Notes under the pieces: generated by a model
What the model was told of the DNA's origin: nothing
Seen by the model: the letters and a program-made list of their open reading frames with translations, nothing else
Databases searched by the model: none
Program-made: the position numbers and the translations under genes
In this document: in pieces, positions 1 to 7,268 of the stretch
Numbering within the stretch: the stretch's first letter is position 1
How the letters are laid out: each line of letters opens with the position of its first letter
Assembly: GCA_017428155.1 (NCBI GenBank)
Contig: JAFRRJ010000022.1
Span: forward strand, 1-64,000
Length of the DNA: 64,000 nt
From: Clostridiales bacterium
GTDB lineage: Bacteria > Bacillota > Clostridia > Saccharofermentanales > Saccharofermentanaceae
Direction: 5' to 3'

Positions 1-1
1 A

Positions 2-136
2 TACTTTGCCGATATAAGAACTTACACAGAGACTTGTTCCCGCAACGGCATAAGCCCTTTTGACGCGCTCTCAAGACTTATGGCTGGAAATCCTTATTCA
101 CTTGATGAGGTCCTGAGTTCTGGGGACTGTGAATAG
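2..136 (+). pseudogene. 3' end of a transposase-like gene (cut by window edge)
   Basis: An open frame enters from the left edge and stops with TAG at 134-136. The 44 visible residues start YFADIRTYTETC and include FDALSRLMAGNPYSLDEVL. This 'ETC.RNG...F.AL..L..GNPY....' pattern resembles the C-terminal tail of some IS transposases of Clostridia, recalled from memory and not searched. Whether the full gene is intact cannot be judged. It could instead be the tail of another mobile-element protein. Confidence 0.4.
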
Positions 137-138
137 TA

Positions 139-172
139 ACAAAAAACCCGTAAACTTTTATGTCTACGGGTT
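139..172 (-). terminator. Intrinsic terminator of the MFS gene
   Basis: Eight-base arms at 145-152 and 165-172 pair (AACCCGTA/TACGGGTT). Read on the minus strand the hairpin is followed by a U-rich run (A-run at 141-146 on the plus strand). It lies about 75 bases downstream of the MFS stop codon. Confidence 0.75.
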
Positions 173-245
173 GATGATGTTTGTTCAACAATAAAACATC
201 GATATATTATGCATATGTCTATTTGCGAACAGGCACGAAATACTC

Positions 246-1523
246 TTAATCCAACTCTTTATATACCGGCTTTGTCAATCTGATCAGGCTTATGATCATT
301 CCCGACAGACCCGATATAAAGAAGATCAATGCGATCCCTGCACCGTGCCCTGTTCCGAAGATGCCTGATAAGAAGTTTCCGTTTTTCATGAATGGCTCGA
401 AAACATGATCTGCCAGTATTCCGCCCAGGAACAATCCCAGTGGGATCGTGCAGTTCTTCAGCGTATCCTGAGCAGAAGTGACTCTCCCCTGAATCTCCAC
501 CGGAACTTTCTCGCGCATTAGTGTTGTCAGATTAACGTTCATGATAACTGCTGTCACATAAGTGCCGATGTTTGAAAAGCACCATATCACCGGTGATATG
601 GTCAGACTATTAATTATGTTGCCCGTGAATATGAGTGCGCATGTGATGAAAACAAACCTGCATTTTCTTTTCGAGGGTTTCATGACAGTCACAATAATGC
701 TGCCGATAAGAAGTCCCGCCGAAACCGAACTCTGAACGATTCCAAGGATCCTTTGATCGTTGCCTGTTCTGCCAAGAACGAATGGAGCCATCATTCCGTC
801 GCCGCCAAGCTTTGCAAAAAAGTTGATCACAGCTACAAAAAGCGTCAGATGCAGCAGCGCTTTATGGTCTTTCAGAAAATGTATTCCATCGAGGCAGCTT
901 CTGATAAACGGGACACTTTTTTCTTCAGTCCTGACAGGCTCAGGGATCTTAATGAAGAACATCAATACCACAAATGCAAATCCAAAGCTGATAAGGTCAA
1001 TTATAAGCACCGTTTTCATCCCGCCGAAAGCTATCAGTACGCTTCCGAGAGCAGGTGCCAGGATGCTGACCACAGAACTTGAGATTCCCTGTAATCCGCT
1101 TGCCTTCGTGTAGTATTTTTCCGGTACCAGCAAACTCGTCGCGACAAACGAAGCCGGCACCTGAAATGAATTCATCAGGCTCATCAGAGTGTTGATGATA
1201 TAAAGGTGCCATACCGCAAGAGAAGATACCGAATAAAGTCCGAATATGATCAAGGTCCCTAAGGCAGCGACAAGATCCGAGATCAGCATGATCCGTTTCT
1301 TATTCCGCCGGTCTGCAACTGTTCCTGCAATGAACCTGAAAAAGATCGTCGGCAAAAAGATACACAATGTAAGAATGGTAACGCTTGAAGCAGTACCCTT
1401 CTGTTCGTACACCCAGATAACCAGTGCATAATCAGTCATGGCTGTACCAAGTTCTGATACAGTCTGCGAAAACCACAAGATCAGGAAAGTCTTGAGGTCT
1501 TTAATCGTTTGAAAAGTAAACAT
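246..1523 (-). CDS. MFS drug exporter, Mef/DHA3-like
   Basis: A 425-residue major facilitator of about 12 membrane segments. The N-terminal half carries the loop GTVADRRNKKRIML (near residue 67), the usual inter-helix 2-3 signature of the H+-driven antiporters grouped with macrolide exporters (Mef, DHA3 type). Length fits that family (about 400-430). The start is fixed by AAGGAG seven bases before the ATG. It is a single-gene transcript: terminator at 139-172 behind it, and a long leader with a short peptide ORF in front, which suggests induction by a ribosome-targeting compound. The substrate cannot be read from sequence. Macrolide-like drug export is inferred from family and leader, not shown. 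Confidence 0.82.
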   Translation of the reverse strand: MFTFQTIKDLKTFLILWFSQTVSELGTAMTDYALVIWVYEQKGTASSVTILTLCIFLPTIFFRFIAGTVADRRNKKRIMLISDLVAALGTLIIFGLYSVSSLAVWHLYIINTLMSLMNSFQVPASFVATSLLVPEKYYTKASGLQGISSSVVSILAPALGSVLIAFGGMKTVLIIDLISFGFAFVVLMFFIKIPEPVRTEEKSVPFIRSCLDGIHFLKDHKALLHLTLFVAVINFFAKLGGDGMMAPFVLGRTGNDQRILGIVQSSVSAGLLIGSIIVTVMKPSKRKCRFVFITCALIFTGNIINSLTISPVIWCFSNIGTYVTAVIMNVNLTTLMREKVPVEIQGRVTSAQDTLKNCTIPLGLFLGGILADHVFEPFMKNGNFLSGIFGTGHGAGIALIFFISGLSGMIISLIRLTKPVYKELD

Positions 1524-1524
1524 A

Positions 1525-1702
1525 GCTTTGCTCCTTTATTGTTCTAAATCAGTGAACAAGTGCAAAGCCTATATCGGACGATAATCTCTTATGAATTACC
1601 GCTTCGTACAAGTATCGTCCTTTATCAGACCTTGCACGAAGCTATAGCATCTGCTGAAAGCGGTATTCCCCATCTGGTAAGTTTCATATGATTAAAACTC
1701 CT
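1525..1702 (-). promoter_or_regulatory. Leader-peptide attenuator upstream of the MFS gene
   Basis: The transcript leader contains mutually exclusive pairings. 1658-1665 (inside the leader peptide) can pair with 1597-1604. 1636-1642 can pair with 1601-1607. 1632-1637 can pair with 1560-1565. 1613-1620 can pair with 1576-1583. 1562-1568 can pair with 1525-1531, covering the spacer between the exporter's Shine-Dalgarno (1531-1535) and its ATG. This is the layout of translational attenuation seen for erm, cat and some efflux genes: a stalled ribosome on the leader frees the downstream start site. A candidate -10 (TATGAT) lies at 1746-1751. All pairings are exact by eye; folding energies were not computed. 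Confidence 0.7.
1625..1687 (-). CDS. Leader peptide of the MFS exporter, 20 residues
   Basis: ATG at 1687 to TGA at 1625-1627, encoding MKLTRWGIPLS followed by ADAIASCKV. A good Shine-Dalgarno (AGGAG, 1698-1702) sits ten bases upstream. The codons for residues 8-10 and 16-19 form the 5' arms of the competing hairpins, so translation of this peptide would directly set the RNA fold. It matches no leader peptide I know by sequence. Confidence 0.65.
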   Translation of the reverse strand: MKLTRWGIPLSADAIASCKV

Positions 1703-1772
1703 GAATAATCTATGAGTTTGAATTCTTCTGGTAAATTTCAAAATCATCATAACACCTTTTCAGGAAATACAA

Positions 1773-1806
1773 AACCTCTCAAACTCAACGCTTGAGAGGT
1801 TATTTT
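1773..1806. terminator. Bidirectional intrinsic terminator
   Basis: Perfect ten-base arms at 1773-1782 and 1792-1801 (AACCTCTCAA/TTGAGAGGTT). On the plus strand it is followed by ATTTTT; on the minus strand by TTTTGTATTT. It would terminate the minus-strand gene ending at 1960, and could also shield the MFS leader region. Confidence 0.75.
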
Positions 1807-1820
1807 TGGCGGAGAAGGAG
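1807..1820 (-). other. Possible tRNA 3'-end remnant
   Basis: Read on the minus strand these bases are CTCCTTCTCCGCCA, the sequence expected for the 3' acceptor end of a tRNA including CCA. Compare CCATCTCCGCCA at the intact tRNA-Ser at 10073. No T-loop or other tRNA parts follow. Such stubs are left at element attachment sites; 14 bases could also be chance. Confidence 0.3.
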
Positions 1821-1959
1821 CGCAGTAATCATAAGTGTTTTATAATCCTGCTCACTCCTTCAAATGTACTTATGTTATAGTGTTTTCAGGCTATTCTGCC
1901 ATTTTTCGATATGTCATAAATACGCCTGATACTCTTTTCATTATTGCTCGCGAATTGTA

Positions 1960-2862
1960 TCAGTACAATTCGTTTATTACATTTTCCAGTATATTTGCCA
2001 CGACAACTCCGGCATTATAAGAACTGGTTAAATTCTGATGGCCCCATTTATCATCAACATCATCATTAAAATGTTCATATCTATCAACTATAGGGGTCAC
2101 GAACAAGACGGGTGTCCTGTCTCCCATTACAGCGTCTTCAGCCATTTTTACGACGACATGAGTTGTTTCCAAACAGACCGGCTGTCCGACTTGCCTCTTA
2201 GCAATATATTCATTATATGTTGTCGGGTCTGCATCACCATAAGCAGAATAGTTCACAACATTTACGACTCCAAGGCTGACAAGATCCTTACCGGCACATA
2301 CAAAAGGTTTGGGGTTAGGGCATCTTGGTGTAGTCTTCATTCCGGCTTCAATCTGTTCTTTTTTACTTTTTATCGAATCAGATATTTTATTATCAACCCA
2401 TCCTTTATAGTACTGGTTATCAACTTTAAGATAGCTGGTTGTATTTGTATCACAGTCGCTGCAATCCCTTACAAAAAAATTATCTCCAATATAGACGCAT
2501 CCGTTAACAGTTTTATACTCGTCGTCAATCTCCGGGGTTGATTCACCAGTGCTTACACTGATAATAAGGTCAATGAAATTTTTCTCAGCCTCCTGCTTAA
2601 TGAGGTTTCTGACGAGACTATACTTCATCTCAGAATTAGAAGTGTTTGCTCCTGCAGGGAAAAGATAGCATATGCAGTATTCTCTAACAGTATTCACACC
2701 GAGCTTATACATGCGTGACATATGGAGCTTATCCGGCCCAACACCTGTGTCATAAGCTATCTCATTCAAATTCGATGCCGCATTCGCTCTGATCCGGCTA
2801 TCAACACCTGCTCTGTATCCGGCATACTCAAAGTCCTTGTTAACGAGAATCATAATGTTCAT
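1960..2862 (-). CDS. Conserved hypothetical protein, possibly nucleoside-phosphorylase-like
   Basis: About 300 residues from the ATG at 2862, which is preceded by GAAAGGAAAG; an in-frame upstream extension lacks a ribosome binding site. N-terminus MNIMILVNKDFEYAGYRAG; C-terminal part has CLETTHVVVKMA, TPVLFVTPIVDRYEHFNDDV and YNAGVVVANIL. The sheet-like N-terminus, the central STGEST loop and the C-terminal NAGV helix suggest a phosphorylase/nucleosidase-type fold, but this is an impression from motif order, not a match I can prove. No signal peptide or membrane segment. It stands alone, with a terminator at 1773-1801. Function unknown. Confidence 0.6.
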   Translation of the reverse strand: MNIMILVNKDFEYAGYRAGVDSRIRANAASNLNEIAYDTGVGPDKLHMSRMYKLGVNTVREYCICYLFPAGANTSNSEMKYSLVRNLIKQEAEKNFIDLIISVSTGESTPEIDDEYKTVNGCVYIGDNFFVRDCSDCDTNTTSYLKVDNQYYKGWVDNKISDSIKSKKEQIEAGMKTTPRCPNPKPFVCAGKDLVSLGVVNVVNYSAYGDADPTTYNEYIAKRQVGQPVCLETTHVVVKMAEDAVMGDRTPVLFVTPIVDRYEHFNDDVDDKWGHQNLTSSYNAGVVVANILENVINELY

Positions 2863-3096
2863 AATTTTTCTTTCCTTTCTTATTCGGATTATTGTTGCCC
2901 CATCCAACTTTTTTCTGTTCCCCTTAAGTACAACCATTACGATGGCATCCGTCGGGATGCCATGCTTCCAGGTTTCTCTAAGTCTTCATCCGGAAGCGCA
3001 GACATGTTTGTTTTTTGCCTGCTTTCATAAAACTGCTATGTTTGTGAGAAAGATAACGGATCAACCGCCATCACCCATTTACACTAAATAAAGCTT
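2863..3096. other. Intergenic region with one hairpin
   Basis: No gene is supported here. A perfect eight-base hairpin lies at 2943-2962 (TGGCATCC, loop GTCG, GGATGCCA). It shares the GGCATCC core with the direct repeats at 4265 and 5749. It has no T-run on either strand, so it is not a clear terminator. Confidence 0.5.
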
Positions 3097-3352
3097 TTAC
3101 GTGTGATTGCTTATTTTATGCACTTCTCCCGAAAAGGACATTGCTGTATACAAGGTTACTGCCGTTCCGTCATCGAAGACTGCAGTGATAATATTTTTGC
3201 CCTTGCTGAGCTTCCCCATAGTTGAACCCTTAATCGTTACGACTGTGCTTCCAGCTACGACTGTATAACCTGCTAATACCCCCTGTGCCGGTATAATGCT
3301 CAGTGCGAGCACCAAGGCCGGCAAAATCAAAAATTGCTTTTTCTTAAAGCAT
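3097..3352 (-). pseudogene. Small secreted protein with an X2/Ig-like repeat, frameshifted at the start
   Basis: The body reads signal peptide (KKKQFLILPALVLALSIIPAQGVLA) and then YTVVAGSTVVTIKGSTMG, a beta-strand segment like the 'GStv.tLk..yL..Ls.G' repeat of Ig-like/X2 modules, with FDDGTAVTLYT near the end. The frame has no ATG. An ATG at 3352 would give the complete signal peptide (MFKKK...) if one C after it were removed; as written it reads ATG-CTT-TAA. Either a one-base insertion broke the gene, a TTG (3330) starts a shortened version, or a base was miscalled. The mature part is only about 55 residues. Role unknown. Confidence 0.5.
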
Positions 3353-3601
3353 TGTTTTTCTTCTGTTTTTTGCCTTTATCCCCCCCTTTTTTGAGAATTT
3401 TATATTCTCACATCAAGCAGTTTTTCATGTAAATATAAATATTTTTTTATTTATTGATTATGCCATATATACGGCAAATTAACAATTATCTTCAATGGGA
3501 CTTCACAGATTTATTATCCTTGATATGATATATGGGTTGTATTTTAAAAGCGCTGGAACGTAAACTTTTAATACAATTACTCATGGGGATGGAGTTTTGA
3601 A
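3353..3601. other. AT-rich divergent intergenic region
   Basis: Very AT-rich spacer between the minus-strand small secreted gene and the plus-strand deaminase. It presumably holds both promoters. Only weak hexamers are visible (TTGATA near 3518), so none is called. A ribosome binding site for the deaminase (GGATGGAG) lies at about 3587-3594. Confidence 0.4.
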
Positions 3602-4123
3602 ATGAACAGTAATCAACTGAAATACATGAGAAGATGCTACGAATTAGCTATCAGTGCAGGCAAGAAGGGATTCGATACTTTCGGAGCCGTGCTTGTTTAT
3701 GACGGGAAAATATTGGAAGAAGCGGAGAATACCGCCGACTTTAAGAATCATATATTCGGGCATGCAGAGTTTAACCTTGTGCATAAGTGTGCCAATAAGT
3801 ATTCTGACGAGATAATGGAAAAAGCTGTTCTTTATACTAGTTGTGCCCCTTGTGAGAGATGTCTCGGGGCTATAGCGTCGCTTGGCGTTCATAATGTGGT
3901 ATGCGGAGTTTCGTACAAAGAATTCTGCAAATTACTCCCATTTGATTATCAGGCAGTTGATCGCGAAGGACTTCTAAAGCAACTTGGAATCACTATGAAG
4001 CTTACTGAATCAGTACTCGAAGACGAAGGCATGCATGTTTTTGAATGGTGGGGCGGAGAATATCGTCCGTTAGAGGAATTGATAGCGGAGATGGACGAAG
4101 TGAAAAAGAGCAACAGAAAATAG
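3602..4123 (+). CDS. Nucleoside deaminase (CDA/dCMP-deaminase superfamily)
   Basis: 173 residues. The zinc site is clear: His54-Ala55-Glu56 (HAE, with Glu as proton shuttle) and Pro83-Cys84-x2-Cys87 (PCERC). The short N-terminal helix and the tail ending in FEWWGG...PLEEL fit free-base or nucleoside deaminases of the guanine/cytosine deaminase branch rather than TadA, which has a different loop around the active site. It would hydrolyse an amino group from a base or nucleoside in the cytosol (salvage). ATG is preceded by GGAG. It is monocistronic, flanked by accessory genes on the other strand. Exact substrate unknown. Confidence 0.8.
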   Translation: MNSNQLKYMRRCYELAISAGKKGFDTFGAVLVYDGKILEEAENTADFKNHIFGHAEFNLVHKCANKYSDEIMEKAVLYTSCAPCERCLGAIASLGVHNVVCGVSYKEFCKLLPFDYQAVDREGLLKQLGITMKLTESVLEDEGMHVFEWWGGEYRPLEELIAEMDEVKKSNRK

Positions 4124-4440
4124 TTTGATGAATTCGAGTTTGTCGGGAGTTTGGGTAAGTGGTTAAATGGAGTCGCACGAAATTGATTAATGCTTTAATA
4201 TATCGAAACTCTCTCAAAGTGATGGTTTAACAAACTTGCACGAAGTTGCACGTATATGGGATGCCAATTGGCATCCTTATTGGCATTCTTTGTCATATGC
4301 TTTACATAGATTCTGATACAAAGAAGCGGATTAAATAAGCCGGTTTTGTTCCGGGCTTAGTCAATATAATTGCGAAATGTCCGACTAATCACACAAGTTT
4401 ATTTGCATGTGGATCAAGTATTGCCCCAGTCCTTCCACTC
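4124..4440. other. Intergenic region containing a palindrome
   Basis: No gene is supported. A perfect 16-base palindrome GATGCCAATTGGCATC lies at about 4260-4275 and overlaps the direct repeat at 4265-4289. A short direct repeat TTGCACGAAGTTGCACG precedes it. The composition resembles the ends of decayed integrative elements, but no integrase piece is recognisable here. Confidence 0.4.
4265..4289 (+). repeat. 25-bp direct repeat, left copy
   Basis: CAATTGGCATCCTTATTGGC followed by ATTCT. 23 of 25 bases match the copy at 5749-5773 in the same orientation. Together they bracket the methyltransferase and CHAP genes. Confidence 0.7.
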
Positions 4441-5088
4441 TCATTTTCTGCACAGGCAATGCAGGATCGTTCCGTCTTCCGGTCTGTATATTTTCCCCTT
4501 TTCGCAAAGGATTACTTCCATGCCTGCCTGGTCCGCGAACTGTATCAGATCATCTGATTCAAAAGCCTCCCAATAAATATCTGCATTGGCATACGGAAAG
4601 AATTTCCGGCCATCCAGGCAATTGGGATAATTCTCTTTCAGATAATTATAATCATGCGTCGAGAAACTGAGCAGACCGTCTGTCTTAAGGACCCTTTTGC
4701 ATTCCGACAGATACCTGTTCTTTAACGCTTCCCCATAAAGCAGTCCGAGGGTCTGCGCCCAGATCAGCACGACATCGAAAGACTCGTTAGGGAAATCCAG
4801 ATGCTCTCCGTCGTAATCAAAAAATGATATCTTATATTCTTTAGCAGCAGAGAGTTGCTTTACGCGTGTTATTACTTCTTTTGAGATGTCGATCCCGACA
4901 ACTTCGAAGCCGAGATCGCATAATGCAAACGCTTCGCGACCCAAACCGCAGCCGATGTCCAATATTCTTGCGCCGGAAGGGAAGTGCCCCGCAACTGTTT
5001 TTTCCCATTCTTTTAATGCAGGATTCCAGTCCTGCATTTCATCAACGTTCTTGGTATCCTCATACCACTGTGAAACAATGTCATCCAT
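4441..5088 (-). CDS. SAM-dependent class I methyltransferase
   Basis: 215 residues with a Rossmann methyltransferase core: motif I ILDIGCGLG (42-50), acidic end of strand 2 at Asp67 (VVGIDIS), motif II-like DVVLIWAQTL near 105, and VLKTDGLLSFSTHD. This is the UbiE/type-11 methyltransferase form. The substrate is not predictable. The ATG overlaps the last eight bases of the upstream CHAP gene (TATGGATGA), so the two are translationally coupled. Cytosolic, no membrane segment. The pair sits between two 25-bp direct repeats, which suggests it moves as a unit. Confidence 0.82.
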   Translation of the reverse strand: MDDIVSQWYEDTKNVDEMQDWNPALKEWEKTVAGHFPSGARILDIGCGLGREAFALCDLGFEVVGIDISKEVITRVKQLSAAKEYKISFFDYDGEHLDFPNESFDVVLIWAQTLGLLYGEALKNRYLSECKRVLKTDGLLSFSTHDYNYLKENYPNCLDGRKFFPYANADIYWEAFESDDLIQFADQAGMEVILCEKGKIYRPEDGTILHCLCRK

Positions 5089-5599
5089 ATTTATAGCCGT
5101 TTGGAATCCTTATAAATGCGCGGATATGCTCATCCACAGGTCGCTCGATGATCACTGACCTGTTATTAACATTTCCTTCGACGGCGAGGATGGTATTCTC
5201 GCGCTTTTCGATTACTATACCGATGTGGTCGTGTTCCATGTTCTCGAAAACACGGTCATAAAGAACAATGTCTCCCGGCTCAGGAATAAAGTCCGCAACA
5301 CCTTTGTAATATCCAATCTGAGGATTACCAAGAGCAAATTCTTCCCACGCGATGCAGCCTGCCAAATGACATGTCCTGCATTCGTTCGGACGGATCGGAA
5401 TATCGAAGCCCGCTTCCGTTATGCAATAATAAACGAAAGCCGCGCACCACAGACCGTCAGCTTCTTCCAGCGTCCACTTAGGGAACAGCTGAATGATCGG
5501 GCCCAGGTTAGACTCTTTGCCTTCTTCAAAACCATGGAAAGGAGTCCGCGCCTTTTCTTCGGCTATTTCTGCCAATAATAATCTTGTTGCTTTCATCAT
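5081..5599 (-). CDS. CHAP/NlpC-type cysteine peptidase-like protein, no signal peptide
   Basis: 172 residues. A cysteine-peptidase fold is indicated by Cys52 in LWCAAFVYYC, His125 in EHDHIGIV and the polar third residue near EGN (141-143), with the GDIVLYDR strand between. This matches CHAP/NlpC amidases of the cell wall, but there is no signal peptide, anchor or binding repeat, so an intracellular role or another substrate is possible. ATG-ATG start at 5599; the ribosome binding site is weak. Overlaps the downstream methyltransferase by eight bases. The AT-rich stretch before it (TATATATGATAG near 5657) probably holds the promoter. Confidence 0.68.
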   Translation of the reverse strand: MMKATRLLLAEIAEEKARTPFHGFEEGKESNLGPIIQLFPKWTLEEADGLWCAAFVYYCITEAGFDIPIRPNECRTCHLAGCIAWEEFALGNPQIGYYKGVADFIPEPGDIVLYDRVFENMEHDHIGIVIEKRENTILAVEGNVNNRSVIIERPVDEHIRAFIRIPNGYKYG

Positions 5600-5686
5600 G
5601 ATATTAAAACTTTCCCGACAAAGGATTCCTTCGCTCCCAAGTTTCTAAAAGTAATTCTATCATATATAGCAATATTCTTGTTTTCA

Positions 5687-5721
5687 CAAAAAAGCGCCCC
5701 AAATCCGGAGATTCAGGGCGC
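5687..5721 (-). terminator. Terminator of the MerR operon
   Basis: Arms GCGCCC (5694-5699) and GGGCGC (5716-5721). On the minus strand the hairpin is followed by TTTTTT (A-run 5688-5693). It lies downstream of the flavodoxin gene ending at 5993, the last gene of the operon. Confidence 0.75.
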
Positions 5722-5748
5722 AAAACATGCGTTTTTCTAGTCTGTTTT

Positions 5749-5773
5749 CAATTGGCATCCTTTTTGGCATCCT
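5749..5773 (+). repeat. 25-bp direct repeat, right copy
   Basis: Right copy of the repeat at 4265-4289 (two mismatches). Within it the unit TTGGCATCC is itself doubled. The space from here to 5992 holds no gene; a seven-base hairpin ACTAGAA/TTCTAGT lies at about 5889-5907. Confidence 0.7.
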
Positions 5774-5992
5774 AACGACGCTCAAAAACCCGTAAAGGCA
5801 ATAAAATAGGGCATCTCCATCACAAAGGCTTCATTGTCGGGAAACATAAGAGGCAGCATAAAACTCAAACAAGCAAAAATAAAGCGAACTAGAAATCAAT
5901 TCTAGTCCCCTCGATTTAACATGCTAATTTTTCTGAAACACAAAAACCTAAAATTGCCTCTTGAAATTAATTAGCGGGTTTGCGATTTCCTG

Positions 5993-6478
5993 TTATAACC
6001 ACTCTTCAACTGTCTTCTTAGAATTCTTAGCCTGTGATCCTTTTATGGCCAGACCTTTGGTATCAACATTGGCACCCTTGCACATTCGCTTAACATCTGC
6101 AGGCATACCCGACAATCCGGAACCTTCATGGGTACATATAAATCTTACTGTCTTTCCCGTGAAGTCCAAGCCTTCAAGTGCCGTTTCAAGCTCAGGAGCA
6201 TATGTTCCCCAGTAGATGGGACTCATTATGAAAACGGTATCATAGGCGGAAATATCCGTAAGTTTATCCTTGATGGGAGCATTCCCGATACGCTGTTTTG
6301 CTTCCTCAATGCAAGTCCTGTAGTCTGCCGCATATGGCACAGCAGGTTCTACTTTGAACATATCCGCACCGGTCAGTTCCTGAACAAACTCGGCGACATA
6401 TTCTGTGTTGCCCTTGTCGATGTATCCGACTGCGTAATTCTCGTCAGCTCTGCTGAAATAAATGATCAAGCTTTTCAT
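5993..6478 (-). CDS. Flavodoxin-family protein
   Basis: 161 residues. The N-terminus MKSLIIYFSRADENYAVGYIDKGNT has the FMN phosphate-binding loop of flavodoxin-like proteins, with an insertion between the first strand and the T/S-rich loop as in the Flavodoxin_4 group. Further FMN-contact loops are MSPIYWGTYAPE (about 90-101) and CTHEGSGLSG (about 120-129). It likely reduces quinones or other electrophiles, or passes electrons as an FMN protein in the cytosol. Last gene of the MerR operon, 15 bases after the monooxygenase-like gene, followed by a terminator. Confidence 0.88.
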   Translation of the reverse strand: MKSLIIYFSRADENYAVGYIDKGNTEYVAEFVQELTGADMFKVEPAVPYAADYRTCIEEAKQRIGNAPIKDKLTDISAYDTVFIMSPIYWGTYAPELETALEGLDFTGKTVRFICTHEGSGLSGMPADVKRMCKGANVDTKGLAIKGSQAKNSKKTVEEWL

Positions 6479-6493
6479 CTGTAAATATCTCCT

Positions 6494-6820
6494 TCATTGT
6501 CTTATGAATTTATTCTCAAATTCAGGAACAATATCGCTTATATATCGTTCTACGGTCATATGTAGATCATACTTTTCGCGAAGAGATGCTATTGTATCCA
6601 TCATAGATGTAGCATGATGCTTATCGATCGCTTTCTGATCTTCCCAGCTGTCAATAAGGAGTATCGTCTCGGAATCATCAATTGACTGATAGTATTCATA
6701 ACGTAGGTTACCTTCTTCCGCACGGATCTTATCAACCGTTCCGCTCGATATCATTTCTTCTGCGAAAAGCTTAGCGCTGCCATCCTTTCCTTTGTATCTG
6801 AGATTTACTGTAATGGACAT
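6494..6820 (-). CDS. Antibiotic biosynthesis monooxygenase-domain protein (YgiN-like)
   Basis: 108 residues forming a single ferredoxin-like ABM domain: ITVNLRYKGKDGSAKLFAEE, LRYEYYQSIDDSETILLIDSWEDQKAIDKHHATS. The W-E-D...H..S pattern is typical. Family members (YgiN, ActVA-Orf6) oxidise quinols without a cofactor or bind heme-like ligands. Inside an operon with a flavodoxin and cupin, quinol turnover is plausible but inferred. Starts 12 bases after the cupin stop. Confidence 0.85.
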   Translation of the reverse strand: MSITVNLRYKGKDGSAKLFAEEMISSGTVDKIRAEEGNLRYEYYQSIDDSETILLIDSWEDQKAIDKHHATSMMDTIASLREKYDLHMTVERYISDIVPEFENKFIRQ

Positions 6821-6832
6821 TGATTCATCTCC

Positions 6833-7267
6833 TTATAGTGAGTTATAAAGATCCTCTTCAACCGGTTCCAACCAATCATTACGTCCGTTCTCACCAGGAA
6901 CTTCAATCGAGATGTGAGAGAACCATGAATCCTTCTTGGCGCCATGCCAGTGTTTGACATTAGCAGGAATGACAACAATCGTGCCTTCTTTTAATTCCTG
7001 TGCAGGTTTGCCTTCTTCCTGATACCAACCTTCACCTGCGGTGCAGATCAGTATCTGACCGCCACCTTGATCGGCGTGATGTATGTGCCAGTTATTATGG
7101 CATCCCGGTTCAAAGGTAACATTAAAGAGCGGGAACTCTCCATTCTTGAAATCCGTCAGAGGATTAAGGAAACTGTTACCTATGAAATACTGTGCATATG
7201 CATCGTTCGGTGTGCCTTGCCCGAAGTGATTAGCTCTATCAAAATCTTCTTTGCTTTGATACTTCAT
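6833..7267 (-). CDS. Cupin-domain protein
   Basis: About 144 residues from the ATG at 7267, which has GGAGG just upstream; a longer in-frame start has no ribosome binding site. Single beta-barrel cupin with metal ligands in CHNNWHIHHADQGGGQ (motif 1, G(X)5HXH(X)3,4E-like) and PANVKHWHGAKKDS (motif 2). Belongs to the small group often encoded beside carboxymuconolactone-decarboxylase-like proteins. Role probably in handling reactive organic compounds. It begins one base after the CMD gene stop, so it is co-translated. Confidence 0.88.
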   Translation of the reverse strand: MKYQSKEDFDRANHFGQGTPNDAYAQYFIGNSFLNPLTDFKNGEFPLFNVTFEPGCHNNWHIHHADQGGGQILICTAGEGWYQEEGKPAQELKEGTIVVIPANVKHWHGAKKDSWFSHISIEVPGENGRNDWLEPVEEDLYNSL

Positions 7268-7268
7268 A

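Noticed and set aside
2038..2541. Plus-strand frame of 167 codons
   Set aside because: Antisense to the well-started gene at 1960-2862, without recognisable domains or a ribosome binding site.
2943..2962. Hairpin as a terminator
   Set aside because: No T-run on either strand; kept only as a hairpin related to the GGCATCC repeats.
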